A DNA stretch of 64,000 nt from Vibrio aerogenes (lineage in GTDB: Bacteria > Pseudomonadota > Gammaproteobacteria > Enterobacterales > Vibrionaceae), in NCBI RefSeq assembly GCF_024346755.1, contig NZ_AP024862.1, positions 1,178,001-1,242,000 on the forward strand. The letters are read 5' to 3'. Positions 37,468 through 46,538 of this stretch are shown here, piece by piece. Under the pieces are notes generated by a model, which worked only from the letters and a program-made list of their open reading frames with translations, was not told the origin of the DNA and made no database searches. The position numbers and the translations under genes are program-made. Numbering within the stretch: position 1 is the first letter of the stretch; the number at the start of each line of letters is the position of its first letter.

Positions 37468-39138
37468 CTACAGGCCTGAAGCTTTCAGGTCTGATTCTAT
37501 TTGGTCTCTCAGAGTTTTAATCTTATGATCATCCTGAGTTTCCAGCATCCGGGAGAAGTGTAAAATCATCTGTTCTATCCAGTGCCGCTCTTCAGCCAGT
37601 TTTTCTTCATAAAGACGATTCAGCTTCTCCATTAAAGTGATATTAGGTAACGCATCTCTTGGATGAAATTTCAGTTTTTCCAAACGATGACGACTGGACA
37701 ATTTATCCGCATCACTCATACCTGCGGGTGTCCGGTCAATGACTTTCTGAATCGTTTTTCCGGTTGATACAACCGTTACATCCACTTCAAGCAGGCCATT
37801 AATATCATAGCTGAACCGAACATCAAGAGATTCACTCCCTGCGGCAGCCGGGTTAACATCCACTTCAAACTCGTCAATCAAAACATTTTCAGCAACCCAT
37901 ACCCGCTCTCCCTGATAAACAGCAATACGTACAACATCCTGCTCATCATGTATGGTATAAAAGCGCTCAACCCGCGATGCGGGTATCACCGTATTGCGCT
38001 CAATAATGGGACTGAATACACCATGCTGCCCTTCGCGGTTTGAAGCAATACCCAGACTGAAAGGACAAACGTCCGTTAACACAATTTCTTCGACAGCCTC
38101 ATCTCTTAAACGACACGCAGCCTGTGTTGCTGCACCCAAAGCCACCACAAGATCAGGATCCAGCGAAATTTGGCCAAAACGCCCGATTAACCGGGTCGCC
38201 ATTTGCTGGACTTCTTTTAAACGTGTCGCTCCACCAACGAAGATTAATTCTTCTATCTCATCAGGACTGATGCGGGCATCGTTCAAAGCCTGACGGATTG
38301 GAAAAGACAAACGATTCAGCGTTTCTTGCCAAATATCAAGTAACTCCTGCGTTGTAAAACACACAGACTGAGCCCATGGTTCCGGCAATGCCACCGACAC
38401 TTCGGCTGATGTTCTCTTTTTGGCTGTTTCACAGGCCTGAACAATTTTGGACAGTTCAGCCGGCGCTAAACTATCAGCGGAAATATTCAGTTTAGCCATA
38501 ACAGCATCAACCAACGCAGCAGTAAAATCTTCTCCTCCTAACCGGTTATCCCCGGTTGAAGCCCTGACCTCGATGAAACTATCCTGATATTCCACAACGG
38601 TAACGTCAAATGTTCCGCCTCCCAGATCAAAGACCAGAAAACGACGATCATGCGTTTCGTGTAAGCTATAAGCCAGACAAGCCGCTGTAGGCTCATTAAT
38701 CAGACGCACAGCGTCGAGACCAGCAAGTTCAGCAGCCTGACGTACCTCTTTCCGCTGTTGGTCATTAAAATATGCAGGAACGGAGATGACAACATCCCGA
38801 ACTGGCTGTTTTAAATATTCTTCAGCGTCACTTTTGAGAGACTTCAGAATCATTGCGCACAGTTCTGTGGGTGTATATGTTGTTTCTCCCAAAGGGTAAG
38901 TTTTTTCGGTTCCAAGAAAACGTTTAAATGCAGAAGCCGTTTGTAATGGTTTGGTTATCAGCCGGGAATAGGCGGCCTCACCAACCAGAATGTGATGATG
39001 CTCATCGATACTCACGACTGACGGTGTTAAAAATTGCCCCAAAGAATTGGGAATCAATGTGGCTTTCCCATCCAGCCAAACAGCAATCGCGCTGTTTGTT
39101 GTACCCAAATCGATTCCAATCGCAAGATTTTTATCCAT
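37468..39138 (-). CDS. hscC: Hsp70-family chaperone HscC
   Basis: A 556-residue Hsp70 homologue, shorter than DnaK (about 638) as is usual for HscC. The ATPase domain opens LAIGIDLGTTNSAIAV and contains INEPTAACLAY, FDLGGGTFDVTV and FVGGATRLKEVQ. The substrate-binding domain is present (DVCPFSLGI, NTVIPASR), but the helical lid is reduced and there is no DnaK-type EEVD end. E. coli HscC works with DjlB/DjlC and is linked to sigma-70 and stress control. The DUF1266-djlC pair lies next door, convergent. Confidence 0.92.
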   Translation of the reverse strand: MDKNLAIGIDLGTTNSAIAVWLDGKATLIPNSLGQFLTPSVVSIDEHHHILVGEAAYSRLITKPLQTASAFKRFLGTEKTYPLGETTYTPTELCAMILKSLKSDAEEYLKQPVRDVVISVPAYFNDQQRKEVRQAAELAGLDAVRLINEPTAACLAYSLHETHDRRFLVFDLGGGTFDVTVVEYQDSFIEVRASTGDNRLGGEDFTAALVDAVMAKLNISADSLAPAELSKIVQACETAKKRTSAEVSVALPEPWAQSVCFTTQELLDIWQETLNRLSFPIRQALNDARISPDEIEELIFVGGATRLKEVQQMATRLIGRFGQISLDPDLVVALGAATQAACRLRDEAVEEIVLTDVCPFSLGIASNREGQHGVFSPIIERNTVIPASRVERFYTIHDEQDVVRIAVYQGERVWVAENVLIDEFEVDVNPAAAGSESLDVRFSYDINGLLEVDVTVVSTGKTIQKVIDRTPAGMSDADKLSSRHRLEKLKFHPRDALPNITLMEKLNRLYEEKLAEERHWIEQMILHFSRMLETQDDHKIKTLRDQIESDLKASGL

Positions 39139-39645
39139 GATTTATACACTTATTCATTCATAACAAAAACACACCAGGATGATCAGTCAATCAGTTATCT
39201 GGCTGAAATTCAGGCGATATAAATTTTATTCATAAACGGATATTATTCACAAGGATTATCATAAGATTTCAATGAAATTTGTTGAGAACAATATAAACTA
39301 GAGCGTGTATATCTTTCATAGCCTAACCTGTAGTCGCCTGAAAATTGCTCAGTCAAGGCGCGAAAAGTGTCGTTTAGTGATTCTAAATGAACTTTGAGCA
39401 ACACAGAGTGAGCAATTTTCAGGCACTACCCGAAGGGCTGGGGCCATTTTTTACTCTGACCGTGTTGGCAAATGTTAAATATAGATTGCTATTATCTAAA
39501 TTTGCCGCCTTGCCAGAGTAAAAAATAGCCTCCAGCAGGAACGGCGATGACAGATAAACGATGAGATGGTCTCCTCCCTTTAACGGCATCGCAATGTGCC
39601 AAACTTGGATTTGAGGATTCAAGTTAACAAGGCGAGGAGACCTAT

Positions 39646-40674
39646 ATGAATATTACAACTGTTGGACTGGATTTGGCAAAAAATGTAAGCCATGTCGTGT
39701 GTTGTAACCAAGCTGGAAAAATAGTCAGGAAAAGAATGCTCCGCCGTTCAGAAATACTGACCTTTTTCACAAAATTACCTAAGTGTTTAGTTGGTGTAGA
39801 AGCTTGTGCGACAGCACACTATTGGGCAAGAGAAATTCAGAAGTGTGGGCATGATGTTAAACAGATAGCCCCACAACATGTGAAGCCATATGTTCGTGGC
39901 AATAAGAATGATTACAATGATGCTCTGGCTATCGCTGAAGCCGTTGTGCGGCCAGAAATGCGCTTTGTACGAACTAAAAGCCAAGAGCAGTTAGATATCA
40001 AAGCGCTGCATGTTCTTCGTAAAAAATGTGAACGTGACAGAACAGCTAATTGCAATGGTATTCGCGGGATTCTGGCTGAGCAGGGGATTGTCATACCTCT
40101 GGGGGTTAGTCATGTTTACAAGCGGTTACCTGAGTTATTTGATAGTCAAATAGACAATGGTTTAAGTAAACTGTTCAAAGAGTTACTGAAGCATCACTAT
40201 CAGAAGTTAGTCGAGCTTAAAAATCATTTAGATTTTTATACACAAAAAATTAAACAGCTTAGCCAGTGTGAAGAATGCCAGCGGCTACAGAGTGTTCCGG
40301 GAATCGGCCCGATAGTGGCAAGCGCTGTTTATGAGTATATTGGTGACGGTAGCGGCTTTAAGAATGGTAGAGCTGTTTCAGCTTCAATAGGTTTAGTCCC
40401 CAGACAACATAGTTCTGGAGGAAAACATAATCTATTAGGTATCAGTAAGCGTGGCGATGGCTATTTAAGGACTTTGCTTATTCACGGAGCAAGAGCTGTG
40501 ATTAGAGTGAGTGCAGGGAAAGACACTCCGCTGGCAAAATGGATTGAACGCCTGATACTCACTCGGGGAAGAAATAAAGCTGCAGTAGCTTTGGCTAATA
40601 AACTTGCACGAGTGAGCTGGGCCATACTTAAGAATGGCAGCTGTTACGACGAAGAGTATTTAGTAGCAGCTTAG
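39646..40674 (+). CDS. IS110-family transposase (DEDD recombinase)
   Basis: A 342-residue transposase. The N-terminal RuvC-like DEDD domain shows GLDLAKN (Asp9), VGVEACAT (Glu) and NKNDYNDALAIAEA (Asp pair). The C-terminal Transposase_20 domain has LQSVPGIGPIVASAVYEYIG and the serine-containing SIGLVPRQHSSGGK. Subterminal inverted repeats around it fit the IS1111 subgroup. GAGGAGA lies before the ATG. The frame is intact, so the element may still be active. Recombination by this family is guided by a noncoding RNA encoded beside the gene. Confidence 0.95.
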   Translation: MNITTVGLDLAKNVSHVVCCNQAGKIVRKRMLRRSEILTFFTKLPKCLVGVEACATAHYWAREIQKCGHDVKQIAPQHVKPYVRGNKNDYNDALAIAEAVVRPEMRFVRTKSQEQLDIKALHVLRKKCERDRTANCNGIRGILAEQGIVIPLGVSHVYKRLPELFDSQIDNGLSKLFKELLKHHYQKLVELKNHLDFYTQKIKQLSQCEECQRLQSVPGIGPIVASAVYEYIGDGSGFKNGRAVSASIGLVPRQHSSGGKHNLLGISKRGDGYLRTLLIHGARAVIRVSAGKDTPLAKWIERLILTRGRNKAAVALANKLARVSWAILKNGSCYDEEYLVAA

Positions 40675-40910
40675 TAAAAATAAATTGTCGTTCTCTTCCG
40701 AGGATTGCTGGATAAGTAGAAGTGATGACAGAGAGGTAAAACCTGCATATCGAAAACCTGATAGGGCGTTTGGATTAAAATCCGTGTCAACGATAAGGAC
40801 GATATGTGCGAAGTTCATCGAGGCTCGAAGTATGAATACTTCAAATAGAAGCCGGATATACGAACGCAAACCTATTTACTGTCAAAATGACTAATTATCC
40901 TTGCAATGAT
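40675..40910 (+). ncRNA. Candidate bridge/seek RNA region of the IS110 element
   Basis: The 236 bp between the transposase stop and the right subterminal repeat has no coding frame. In the IS1111 subgroup the guide RNA is known to be encoded downstream of the transposase gene. A perfect hairpin GAAGTAT-GA-ATACTTC (40827-40842) is one visible structural element. Guide loops were not identified; this is a placement by analogy. Confidence 0.45.
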
Positions 40911-40935
40911 GGAGGAGACCATATACACGCTCTAG

Positions 40936-41244
40936 GATACATACATAAAAAGGAGTGGAAAGAGATAGATCTCAATGAATCAGGAGGTGGGTCAATCATG
41001 AGCGGCCCCAAACCAGAAAACGGGAAAAATCAAACAAGATAAATAATCGGATCAGCATCAACAAATAACTATCCAGGAAAAGACAAAAACAGCCGACCGT
41101 CACATTTTGTGTCAACGAATACTTTCACCAACTCATGCAGTTTCTCAGAATCATTGGATACAACTTCTGAGAGTTCTTTTTTCATAAGAAAAACAAAAGC
41201 AGTCACCATACAATGGCTGCACGCCTGAAAAAAATAGCTAAAGA
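40936..41244. other. Region between IS element and bactofilin gene
   Basis: About 310 bp. It contains three very short overlapping frames with strong ribosome-like sites (40955-41042, see findings) but no recognised gene. The rest shows no clear signal. Confidence 0.4.
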
Positions 41245-41691
41245 TTAACCTTTAGCTACCTTCTTCGTCTCGGTCTTTTTTGCATCAGCAGCAATTTTAG
41301 CATCGGATAAATCAACAACCTGCTGCTCATTTTTATGAGTTTGAGCTGCATGAGTCACACCATTAAATTTACCACCACGCTCAATACTCAGATTATCGCT
41401 GTAAATAGTACCACTCACACGACCACAGCTTAAAATCTCAATATTATCCGCGTAACACGTCCCTTCGAACTCACCGTTAATGATCACACGATCTGCATGA
41501 ACTTCGCCTTTGATAAACCCTGTTTCACTAATAACCAGCGTCTTAACAACATCGATCTGCCCTTCAACGGTACCATCAACATGGATGTCACTTTCTAACT
41601 TGATTTGTCCGTTAAGAGTGCACCCTTTTGCGATGACAGTTGTAGTTGAGCGCTGACCCTGAGCTCTATTTTGTCCACCAAAGATTCCCAT
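41245..41691 (-). CDS. Bactofilin (polymer-forming cytoskeletal protein)
   Basis: A 148-residue bactofilin with a beta-helical DUF583 core (about residues 15-115), built from short repeated strands such as IKLESDIHVDGTVEGQIDV and VHADRVIINGEFEGTCYA. Bactofilins self-assemble without nucleotide and act as scaffolds for cell-wall or shape enzymes. The N-terminal MGIFGG could help membrane binding. The C-terminal tail is Lys-rich. AGAGG lies 6-7 nt before the ATG, which is inside the upstream peptidase gene (97-nt overlap). Confidence 0.92.
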   Translation of the reverse strand: MGIFGGQNRAQGQRSTTTVIAKGCTLNGQIKLESDIHVDGTVEGQIDVVKTLVISETGFIKGEVHADRVIINGEFEGTCYADNIEILSCGRVSGTIYSDNLSIERGGKFNGVTHAAQTHKNEQQVVDLSDAKIAADAKKTETKKVAKG

Positions 41692-42542
41692 CGTATACCT
41701 CTAACATTACTAAAAATTGCTTCAAAATTGTCAACATTCCAATCGACAAAGGGGCGGGGGTTTAATGGTCGTCCAACAAATCTCACTTCATAATGAAGAT
41801 GAGGCCCCGAGGACAATCCACTATTCCCTGAATAAGCGATTAAATCACCTTTCTGTACAAAATCTCCGGTTTTTACATGAAATTTTTGTAAATGAGAATA
41901 AGAACTCGAAAAACCGTATGCATGTTGTAACCGGATAAAATTACCGGACCCCCTGTTACCAGGTCTGATAACCTCAACGACACCATCAGCAGGGGCATAA
42001 ACCGGTGTACCGATATTGACGGCAAAATCCTGACCACGATGAAACTTAATCTTGCCTGTCACGGGATGAACCCGCTTACCATAACCTGATGAAATTCTGG
42101 CATTACGAACCGGCGCACCGTTTGGTATTTGGTTTAACATCACCATTCTGACTGAGGATGTAATTGCCGCCGCATCCAGGCGGGACTCAAGCTCACCCTG
42201 AGTGTCTCCGACACCAAGTAATTTTTCCAGGTCACCAAGACGATCAGAAACCAGAGACATCCGCTCTTCACGTGCCAGTAAATCATTTTCTAAATTATTT
42301 TTTAGCTCTTTGAGTGAAGTCACTTCCTCAGACAGAGACATAGATTTGGTTTCCAGCTCACTTTGTTTTAGTTTAGCAAAGTCAACTTCATCCACCAGGT
42401 AGTAAATCACTCCGGCTGTAATTGCCAAGCCAGCAAGGATAAGGGAGCCAAATCCCTTCAGCATATGACGAAACCATTTCCCGATATAGAAATGTTTCGT
42501 GCCATGTATTGATGAGACAGAAATGGTAACTCTTTCTTTCAT
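41595..42542 (-). CDS. M23-family (LytM-like) peptidase, membrane-anchored
   Basis: A 315-residue protein with a short cytoplasmic N-terminus, one membrane helix (about residues 28-50), a coiled-coil segment (about 55-105), and a C-terminal peptidase M23 domain. The zinc-binding motifs are intact: HRGQDF (HxxxD) and GPHLHYEVRF (HxH). It probably cleaves peptidoglycan cross-links or activates amidases in the periplasm. M23 peptidases with bactofilins shape the cell in other bacteria, including helical species. The last 97 nt overlap the bactofilin start. The start is either ATG 42542 (MKERVTISV) or 42560; neither has a good ribosome site. Confidence 0.92.
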   Translation of the reverse strand: MKERVTISVSSIHGTKHFYIGKWFRHMLKGFGSLILAGLAITAGVIYYLVDEVDFAKLKQSELETKSMSLSEEVTSLKELKNNLENDLLAREERMSLVSDRLGDLEKLLGVGDTQGELESRLDAAAITSSVRMVMLNQIPNGAPVRNARISSGYGKRVHPVTGKIKFHRGQDFAVNIGTPVYAPADGVVEVIRPGNRGSGNFIRLQHAYGFSSSYSHLQKFHVKTGDFVQKGDLIAYSGNSGLSSGPHLHYEVRFVGRPLNPRPFVDWNVDNFEAIFSNVRGIRWESLVDKIELRVSAQLQLSSQKGALLTDKSS

Positions 42543-42848
42543 AGGATTTAACTGCAGCATGAATATAACTTCGTCGGTATTCTAACAAGAAAAAGGGACA
42601 TCCTGAATACAAGACCCAAAAGGATCATTCTGTTACATGAGCTTATTACCTTGTTTGGATTAGAAATCACAATTATTTAACGCTAAGCATCACAAAAATC
42701 ACAGTGGATTATCCTTGCAGTCGACCGACAAATTTCCTCCACGTAATTGTTATGCTCTGTGCAGCATACCAAGCACTGTATCTTAATTACAAGAATGCGG
42801 CGGCCGGCTTTTATTTCTTTAATTTGATTCATCAACGAAGCGATTAAT

Positions 42849-42864
42849 TGTGATTCAGATCACT
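42849..42864. promoter_or_regulatory. CRP-like site 1 upstream of mtlA
   Basis: TGTGA-TTCAGA-TCACT matches the CRP consensus TGTGA-N6-TCACA in 9 of 10 positions, about 335 bp before mtlA. Confidence 0.7.
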
Positions 42865-42899
42865 CAGATTAGTTTAAAACCCATCCGATATTTCACTTA

Positions 42900-42915
42900 T
42901 GTGATCAAAATCACC
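42900..42915. promoter_or_regulatory. CRP-like site 2 upstream of mtlA
   Basis: TGTGA-TCAAAA-TCACC matches the CRP consensus in 9 of 10 positions. A weaker half-matching site starts at 42945 (TGTGA-CAATAA-TCCAC). Confidence 0.7.
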
Positions 42916-43017
42916 AAAAACATAAATACCAATCGTGTCATTATTGTGACAATAATCCACTTAAAGTAATTGACAATTTAAAAAAACCAAAAATGTAACA
43001 AATTTTCATCACCAACA

Positions 43018-43033
43018 CATGACTCAGATCACC
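43018..43033. promoter_or_regulatory. CRP-like site 3 upstream of mtlA
   Basis: CATGA-CTCAGA-TCACC matches the CRP consensus in 7 of 10 positions. Its similar spacing beside the other sites makes it plausible. Mannitol uptake is CRP-dependent in Vibrio and enterics. Confidence 0.5.
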
Positions 43034-43122
43034 AAAAAAACATTTGTAGATGAAAATAAATGCTATCCATATCACAAAAAACCCGTTGTCAGTTCTAAAT
43101 GAAAATTGTGTGGTAGATTGAT

Positions 43123-43163
43123 GTGGTACTAGACAATCAACGGTTTTGGCGAACCGTTACCAC
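43123..43163. promoter_or_regulatory. mtlA leader stem-loop, possible MtlS antisense RNA region
   Basis: AACGGTT (43139-43145) pairs with AACCGTT (43152-43158), extended outward by GTGGTA and TACCAC. In V. cholerae the sRNA MtlS is transcribed antisense to the mtlA leader and represses it without mannitol. This leader is in the same place, but no MtlS promoter was identified here. Confidence 0.35.
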
Positions 43164-43199
43164 TACAATATTCTTTAGAACATCGAACGGGGAATTCTT

Positions 43200-45149
43200 A
43201 TGATATCACCAGATGCAAAGATCAGGATACAAAATTTTGGCCGTTTCCTGTCTAATATGGTTATGCCGAACATCGGCGCATTTATAGCCTGGGGCTTTAT
43301 CACCGCTTTATTTATCCCAACCGGATGGCTACCAAATGAAACACTGGCCACTATGGTTGGGCCAATGATTACATATCTTTTACCATTACTGATTGGTTAT
43401 ACTGGCGGCAAACTCGTCGGAGGCGACCGGGGCGCCGTGGTGGGGGCAATCACCACAATGGGCGTCATTGTCGGGACGGACATTCCAATGTTCATGGGAG
43501 CGATGATTGTTGGGCCACTCGGTGGTCTGGCCATTCAAACATTCGACAAGAAAGTTGAAGGAAAAATCAAAAGTGGCTTTGAGATGTTGGTCAACAACTT
43601 CTCTGCAGGCATTATCGGAATGATCTGCGCCATGTTAGCCTTCTACTTTATTGGTCCTTTTGTCAAAATTCTTTCCAGTTCACTGGCGGCAGGTGTTCAC
43701 TTTTTAGTCCATGCCCATTTACTTCCGTTGACTTCTGTATTTGTTGAACCCGCTAAAATCCTCTTCCTCAATAATGCAATTAATCACGGTATATTCTCTC
43801 CTCTGGGCATTCAACAAGCCTCTGAAACAGGAAAATCGATCTTCTTTCTGATTGAAGCGAACCCGGGGCCAGGACTGGGAATTCTGCTGGCCTACATCGC
43901 CTTCGGCAAAGGTACGGCAAAACAAACTGCCGGTGGTGCATCTGTCATTCACTTCTTTGGTGGTATTCATGAAATATACTTCCCGTATATTTTGATGAAT
44001 CCCCGCCTGATTCTCGCTGCGATTGCAGGTGGTATGACCGGTGTCTTTACACTCACCGCTTTTGATGCAGGTATTGTTTCTCCGGCTTCTCCGGGTTCTA
44101 TTTTCGCTGTATTACTCATGACTCCAAAAGACTCAATGATCGGCGTGCTCTGTTCCATCTCTGCCGCTGCACTTGTTTCATTTTCAGTGGCATCCCTGTT
44201 ACTTAAATCACAGCGCTCTACGGAAGAAGATGAAGGCGATGAAAACGCACTCGCAAAAGCCGCAGAAAAAATCAATGAGATGAAATCCGAAGCAAAAGGT
44301 TCCCGCCCGGACAGTCATCGTGAAAACCATATTGATATGGCTCACGTCAAACATATTATTGTCGCTTGTGATGCGGGTATGGGCTCCAGCGCTATGGGTG
44401 CAGGGATGCTGAAGAAAAAAATTCAGGATACCGGACTTAAAATTGAAGTGACAAACCTTGCGATTAACAACCTGCCGGAAAACGCAGATATTGTCGTGAC
44501 CCATAAGGATCTGACCGCACGGGCCCGTCAGCATGCACCAAATGCTTATCACATTTCCCTGACAAATTTTTTAGATAATGAGGCATACAGCCAGTTAGTC
44601 ACACAATTATCAGCATCACAGTTTAAGGCAGCTAATGACGATGAAATGATGACTATGCCAGTCAAGGCTGCAAATGATGATCATTTCGTGCAGTCATCTC
44701 ATCCGGTTTTTCAGGTTAAGCATCAGAATATCTGTCTGGGGCTGAAAGCCGCAACGAAGGAAGAAGCCATTCTCTATGCTGGAAATAAACTGGTCGAACT
44801 TGGCTATGCACTGCCAGAATATGTTCCCGCGATGCTTGAGAGAGAGAAGCTTGTTTCAACCTACCTGGGTGAATCAATTGCGGTTCCCCACGGTACTGTT
44901 GAAGCAAAAGAACAAATACTGAAAACCGGCATCGTCATATGTCAATACCCACAGGGTGTCCAGTTTGGCGAAGATCAGGATGACCTGGCAAAACTGGTCA
45001 TTGGTATTGCCGCCAGAAACGATGAACACATTCAGGTCATCAGTTCGATAACGAATGCACTCGATGACCCGGATGCACTCCAACAATTAACCAGTACCAA
45101 TGACGTTGAAGATGTGCTGAAGATTCTGGCACGTCACCAGGCAGCTTAG
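43200..45149 (+). CDS. mtlA: PTS mannitol transporter subunit EIICBA
   Basis: A 649-residue three-domain permease that imports mannitol as mannitol-1-phosphate. The EIIC membrane domain (about residues 1-340) opens ISPDAKIRIQNFGRFLSNMV and contains FGGIHEIYFPY. EIIB follows with its phospho-Cys390 in IVACDAGMGSS. EIIA is C-terminal with phospho-His564 in IAVPHGTVEAK. Length matches MtlA of V. cholerae. GGGGA lies about 8 nt before the ATG. The leader has several CRP-like sites. First gene of mtlA-mtlD-mltR. Confidence 0.97.
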   Translation: MISPDAKIRIQNFGRFLSNMVMPNIGAFIAWGFITALFIPTGWLPNETLATMVGPMITYLLPLLIGYTGGKLVGGDRGAVVGAITTMGVIVGTDIPMFMGAMIVGPLGGLAIQTFDKKVEGKIKSGFEMLVNNFSAGIIGMICAMLAFYFIGPFVKILSSSLAAGVHFLVHAHLLPLTSVFVEPAKILFLNNAINHGIFSPLGIQQASETGKSIFFLIEANPGPGLGILLAYIAFGKGTAKQTAGGASVIHFFGGIHEIYFPYILMNPRLILAAIAGGMTGVFTLTAFDAGIVSPASPGSIFAVLLMTPKDSMIGVLCSISAAALVSFSVASLLLKSQRSTEEDEGDENALAKAAEKINEMKSEAKGSRPDSHRENHIDMAHVKHIIVACDAGMGSSAMGAGMLKKKIQDTGLKIEVTNLAINNLPENADIVVTHKDLTARARQHAPNAYHISLTNFLDNEAYSQLVTQLSASQFKAANDDEMMTMPVKAANDDHFVQSSHPVFQVKHQNICLGLKAATKEEAILYAGNKLVELGYALPEYVPAMLEREKLVSTYLGESIAVPHGTVEAKEQILKTGIVICQYPQGVQFGEDQDDLAKLVIGIAARNDEHIQVISSITNALDDPDALQQLTSTNDVEDVLKILARHQAA

Positions 45150-45175
45150 CCTGACAGTTGCTCCTGAAGCAAAAC

Positions 45176-45210
45176 AGAGGCCATGCCTGACCCCCGTTTA
45201 GCTGGCCTCT
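45176..45210. other. Hairpin in the mtlA-mtlD gap
   Basis: AGAGGCCA (45176-45183) pairs with TGGCCTCT (45203-45210) over a 19-nt loop. No T-run follows; it may stabilise the mtlA mRNA 3' end. Confidence 0.45.
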
Positions 45211-45254
45211 ACCCGAAATTTCATACGTCAAACACAGTTAAACAGGAAAATATG

Positions 45255-46406
45255 ATGAAAAATGCTGTTCATTTTGGTGCTGGTAATATTGGTCGTGGAT
45301 TCATAGGTAAACTTTTAGCAGATGCCAGCATAGAAGTAACCTTTGCCGACATTAATGCCCCTTTGGTTGATCAACTGAGCCACAAACAGGAATACAAGGT
45401 CAAAGTCGTTGACACTGAGTGTAAAACGGATGTAGTCACACATGTGACAGCGGTACGGTCTGATGGTGATGAAATCATTGATCGTATTACTCACACCGAT
45501 CTGATTACAACCGCAGTTGGTCCTGACATTCTGGACAAAATAGCAAAAACAATTGCTGCGGGTCTTGAAAAACGTTTTGCACTGGGTCACTTTAAACCAC
45601 TCAATATTATTGCCTGCGAAAACATGATTCGCGGTACTACACATCTGAAAAAAGAAGTCTACCGATATCTTGATACTTCATACCATGAACGAGCTGATTG
45701 CCTTGTTGGCTTTGTGGACTCAGCCGTTGATCGTATTGTGCCGCCAGCCGAAGCAGCAAATGACGATCCTCTGGAAGTTACAGTGGAAAGTTTTAGTGAA
45801 TGGATTGTCGATAAAAGCCAGTTCAAAGGTGAAGTGCCTGACATCAACGGGATGGAACAGACTGATAATCTGATGGCATTCATTGAAAGGAAGTTATTTA
45901 CCCTGAATACAGGACATTGTATTACCGCATATCTGGGAAATCAGAAAGGGTATAAAACGATTCGTGAAGCGATTGCTGACCCAGAAATACACACACAGGT
46001 CAAACAGGCAATGTCTGAAAGTGGTGAAGTATTAATCCGCCGTTATGGTTTTGAACCTGAATTTCACGCAGCATACATAGAAAAAATTCTCAACCGATTT
46101 GCCAACCCTTATCTGGTTGATGAAGTCAACCGGGTCGGACGCCAGCCAATACGAAAATTAGGACCGGATGATCGACTCATTAAGCCATTATTGGGTACAA
46201 TGGAGTATCACATTGAAAATCAAGCGCTTCTGCGGGGAATTGCTGCTGCTTTGAAATATACCAATCGTAATGACCCACAAGCTGTTGAATTACAGACATC
46301 ACTTACAAATCACGGTGTCAGTCACACACTGCAGCAATATTCTGGATTAGATCCAGACAGTGCTGAAGTCAGACAAATTGAATATATTTTCAATCAACCG
46401 GATTAA
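45255..46406 (+). CDS. mtlD: Mannitol-1-phosphate 5-dehydrogenase
   Basis: A 383-residue NAD-dependent enzyme that oxidises mannitol-1-phosphate to fructose-6-phosphate. The Rossmann motif [18 protein letters not shown] starts the protein. Other marks are [25 protein letters not shown], and [17 protein letters not shown] with the catalytic Lys. AGGA lies 8 nt before ATG 45255; ATG 45252 is equally possible and adds one Met. A longer frame to 45183 is not supported. Confidence 0.96.
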   Translation: MKNAVHFGAGNIGRGFIGKLLADASIEVTFADINAPLVDQLSHKQEYKVKVVDTECKTDVVTHVTAVRSDGDEIIDRITHTDLITTAVGPDILDKIAKTIAAGLEKRFALGHFKPLNIIACENMIRGTTHLKKEVYRYLDTSYHERADCLVGFVDSAVDRIVPPAEAANDDPLEVTVESFSEWIVDKSQFKGEVPDINGMEQTDNLMAFIERKLFTLNTGHCITAYLGNQKGYKTIREAIADPEIHTQVKQAMSESGEVLIRRYGFEPEFHAAYIEKILNRFANPYLVDEVNRVGRQPIRKLGPDDRLIKPLLGTMEYHIENQALLRGIAAALKYTNRNDPQAVELQTSLTNHGVSHTLQQYSGLDPDSAEVRQIEYIFNQPD

Positions 46407-46450
46407 AATGAGAGGGCAATCAACACATTTTAAGTGCTTCCGGCTAAAAG

Positions 46451-46484
46451 CCCGATGGAATACAGAAGATTGTATTTCATCGGG
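46451..46484. other. Hairpin in the mtlD-mltR gap
   Basis: CCCGATGGAATACA (46451-46464) pairs with TGTATTTCATCGGG (46471-46484) with one G-T pair. No T-run follows, so it may be a processing or attenuation site separating mltR expression. Confidence 0.5.
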
Positions 46485-46538
46485 TCAGAATCAACGTGGT
46501 GTTCAAACGGAAATGATATAAACCAATGACAACAACTT

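Larger units (their letters stand above)
39298..40935. mobile_element. Composite of a palindromic element and an IS110-family insertion
   Basis: A 15-bp perfect inverted repeat CTAGAGCGTGTATAT bounds this segment (39298-39312 and, inverted, 40921-40935), with TA at each edge that could be a target duplication. The left 268 bp holds nested palindromes: GCCTGAAAATTGCTCA (39336-39351) with its inverse at 39409-39424, and ATTTTTTACTCTG (39446-39458) with its inverse at 39514-39526. A second inverted pair, ATGGTCTCCTCC (39566-39577) and GGAGGAGACCAT (40911-40922), tightly encloses the transposase part. The simplest reading is an IS110/IS1111-type element of about 1.36 kb inserted in an older MITE-like element. 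Confidence 0.7.
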
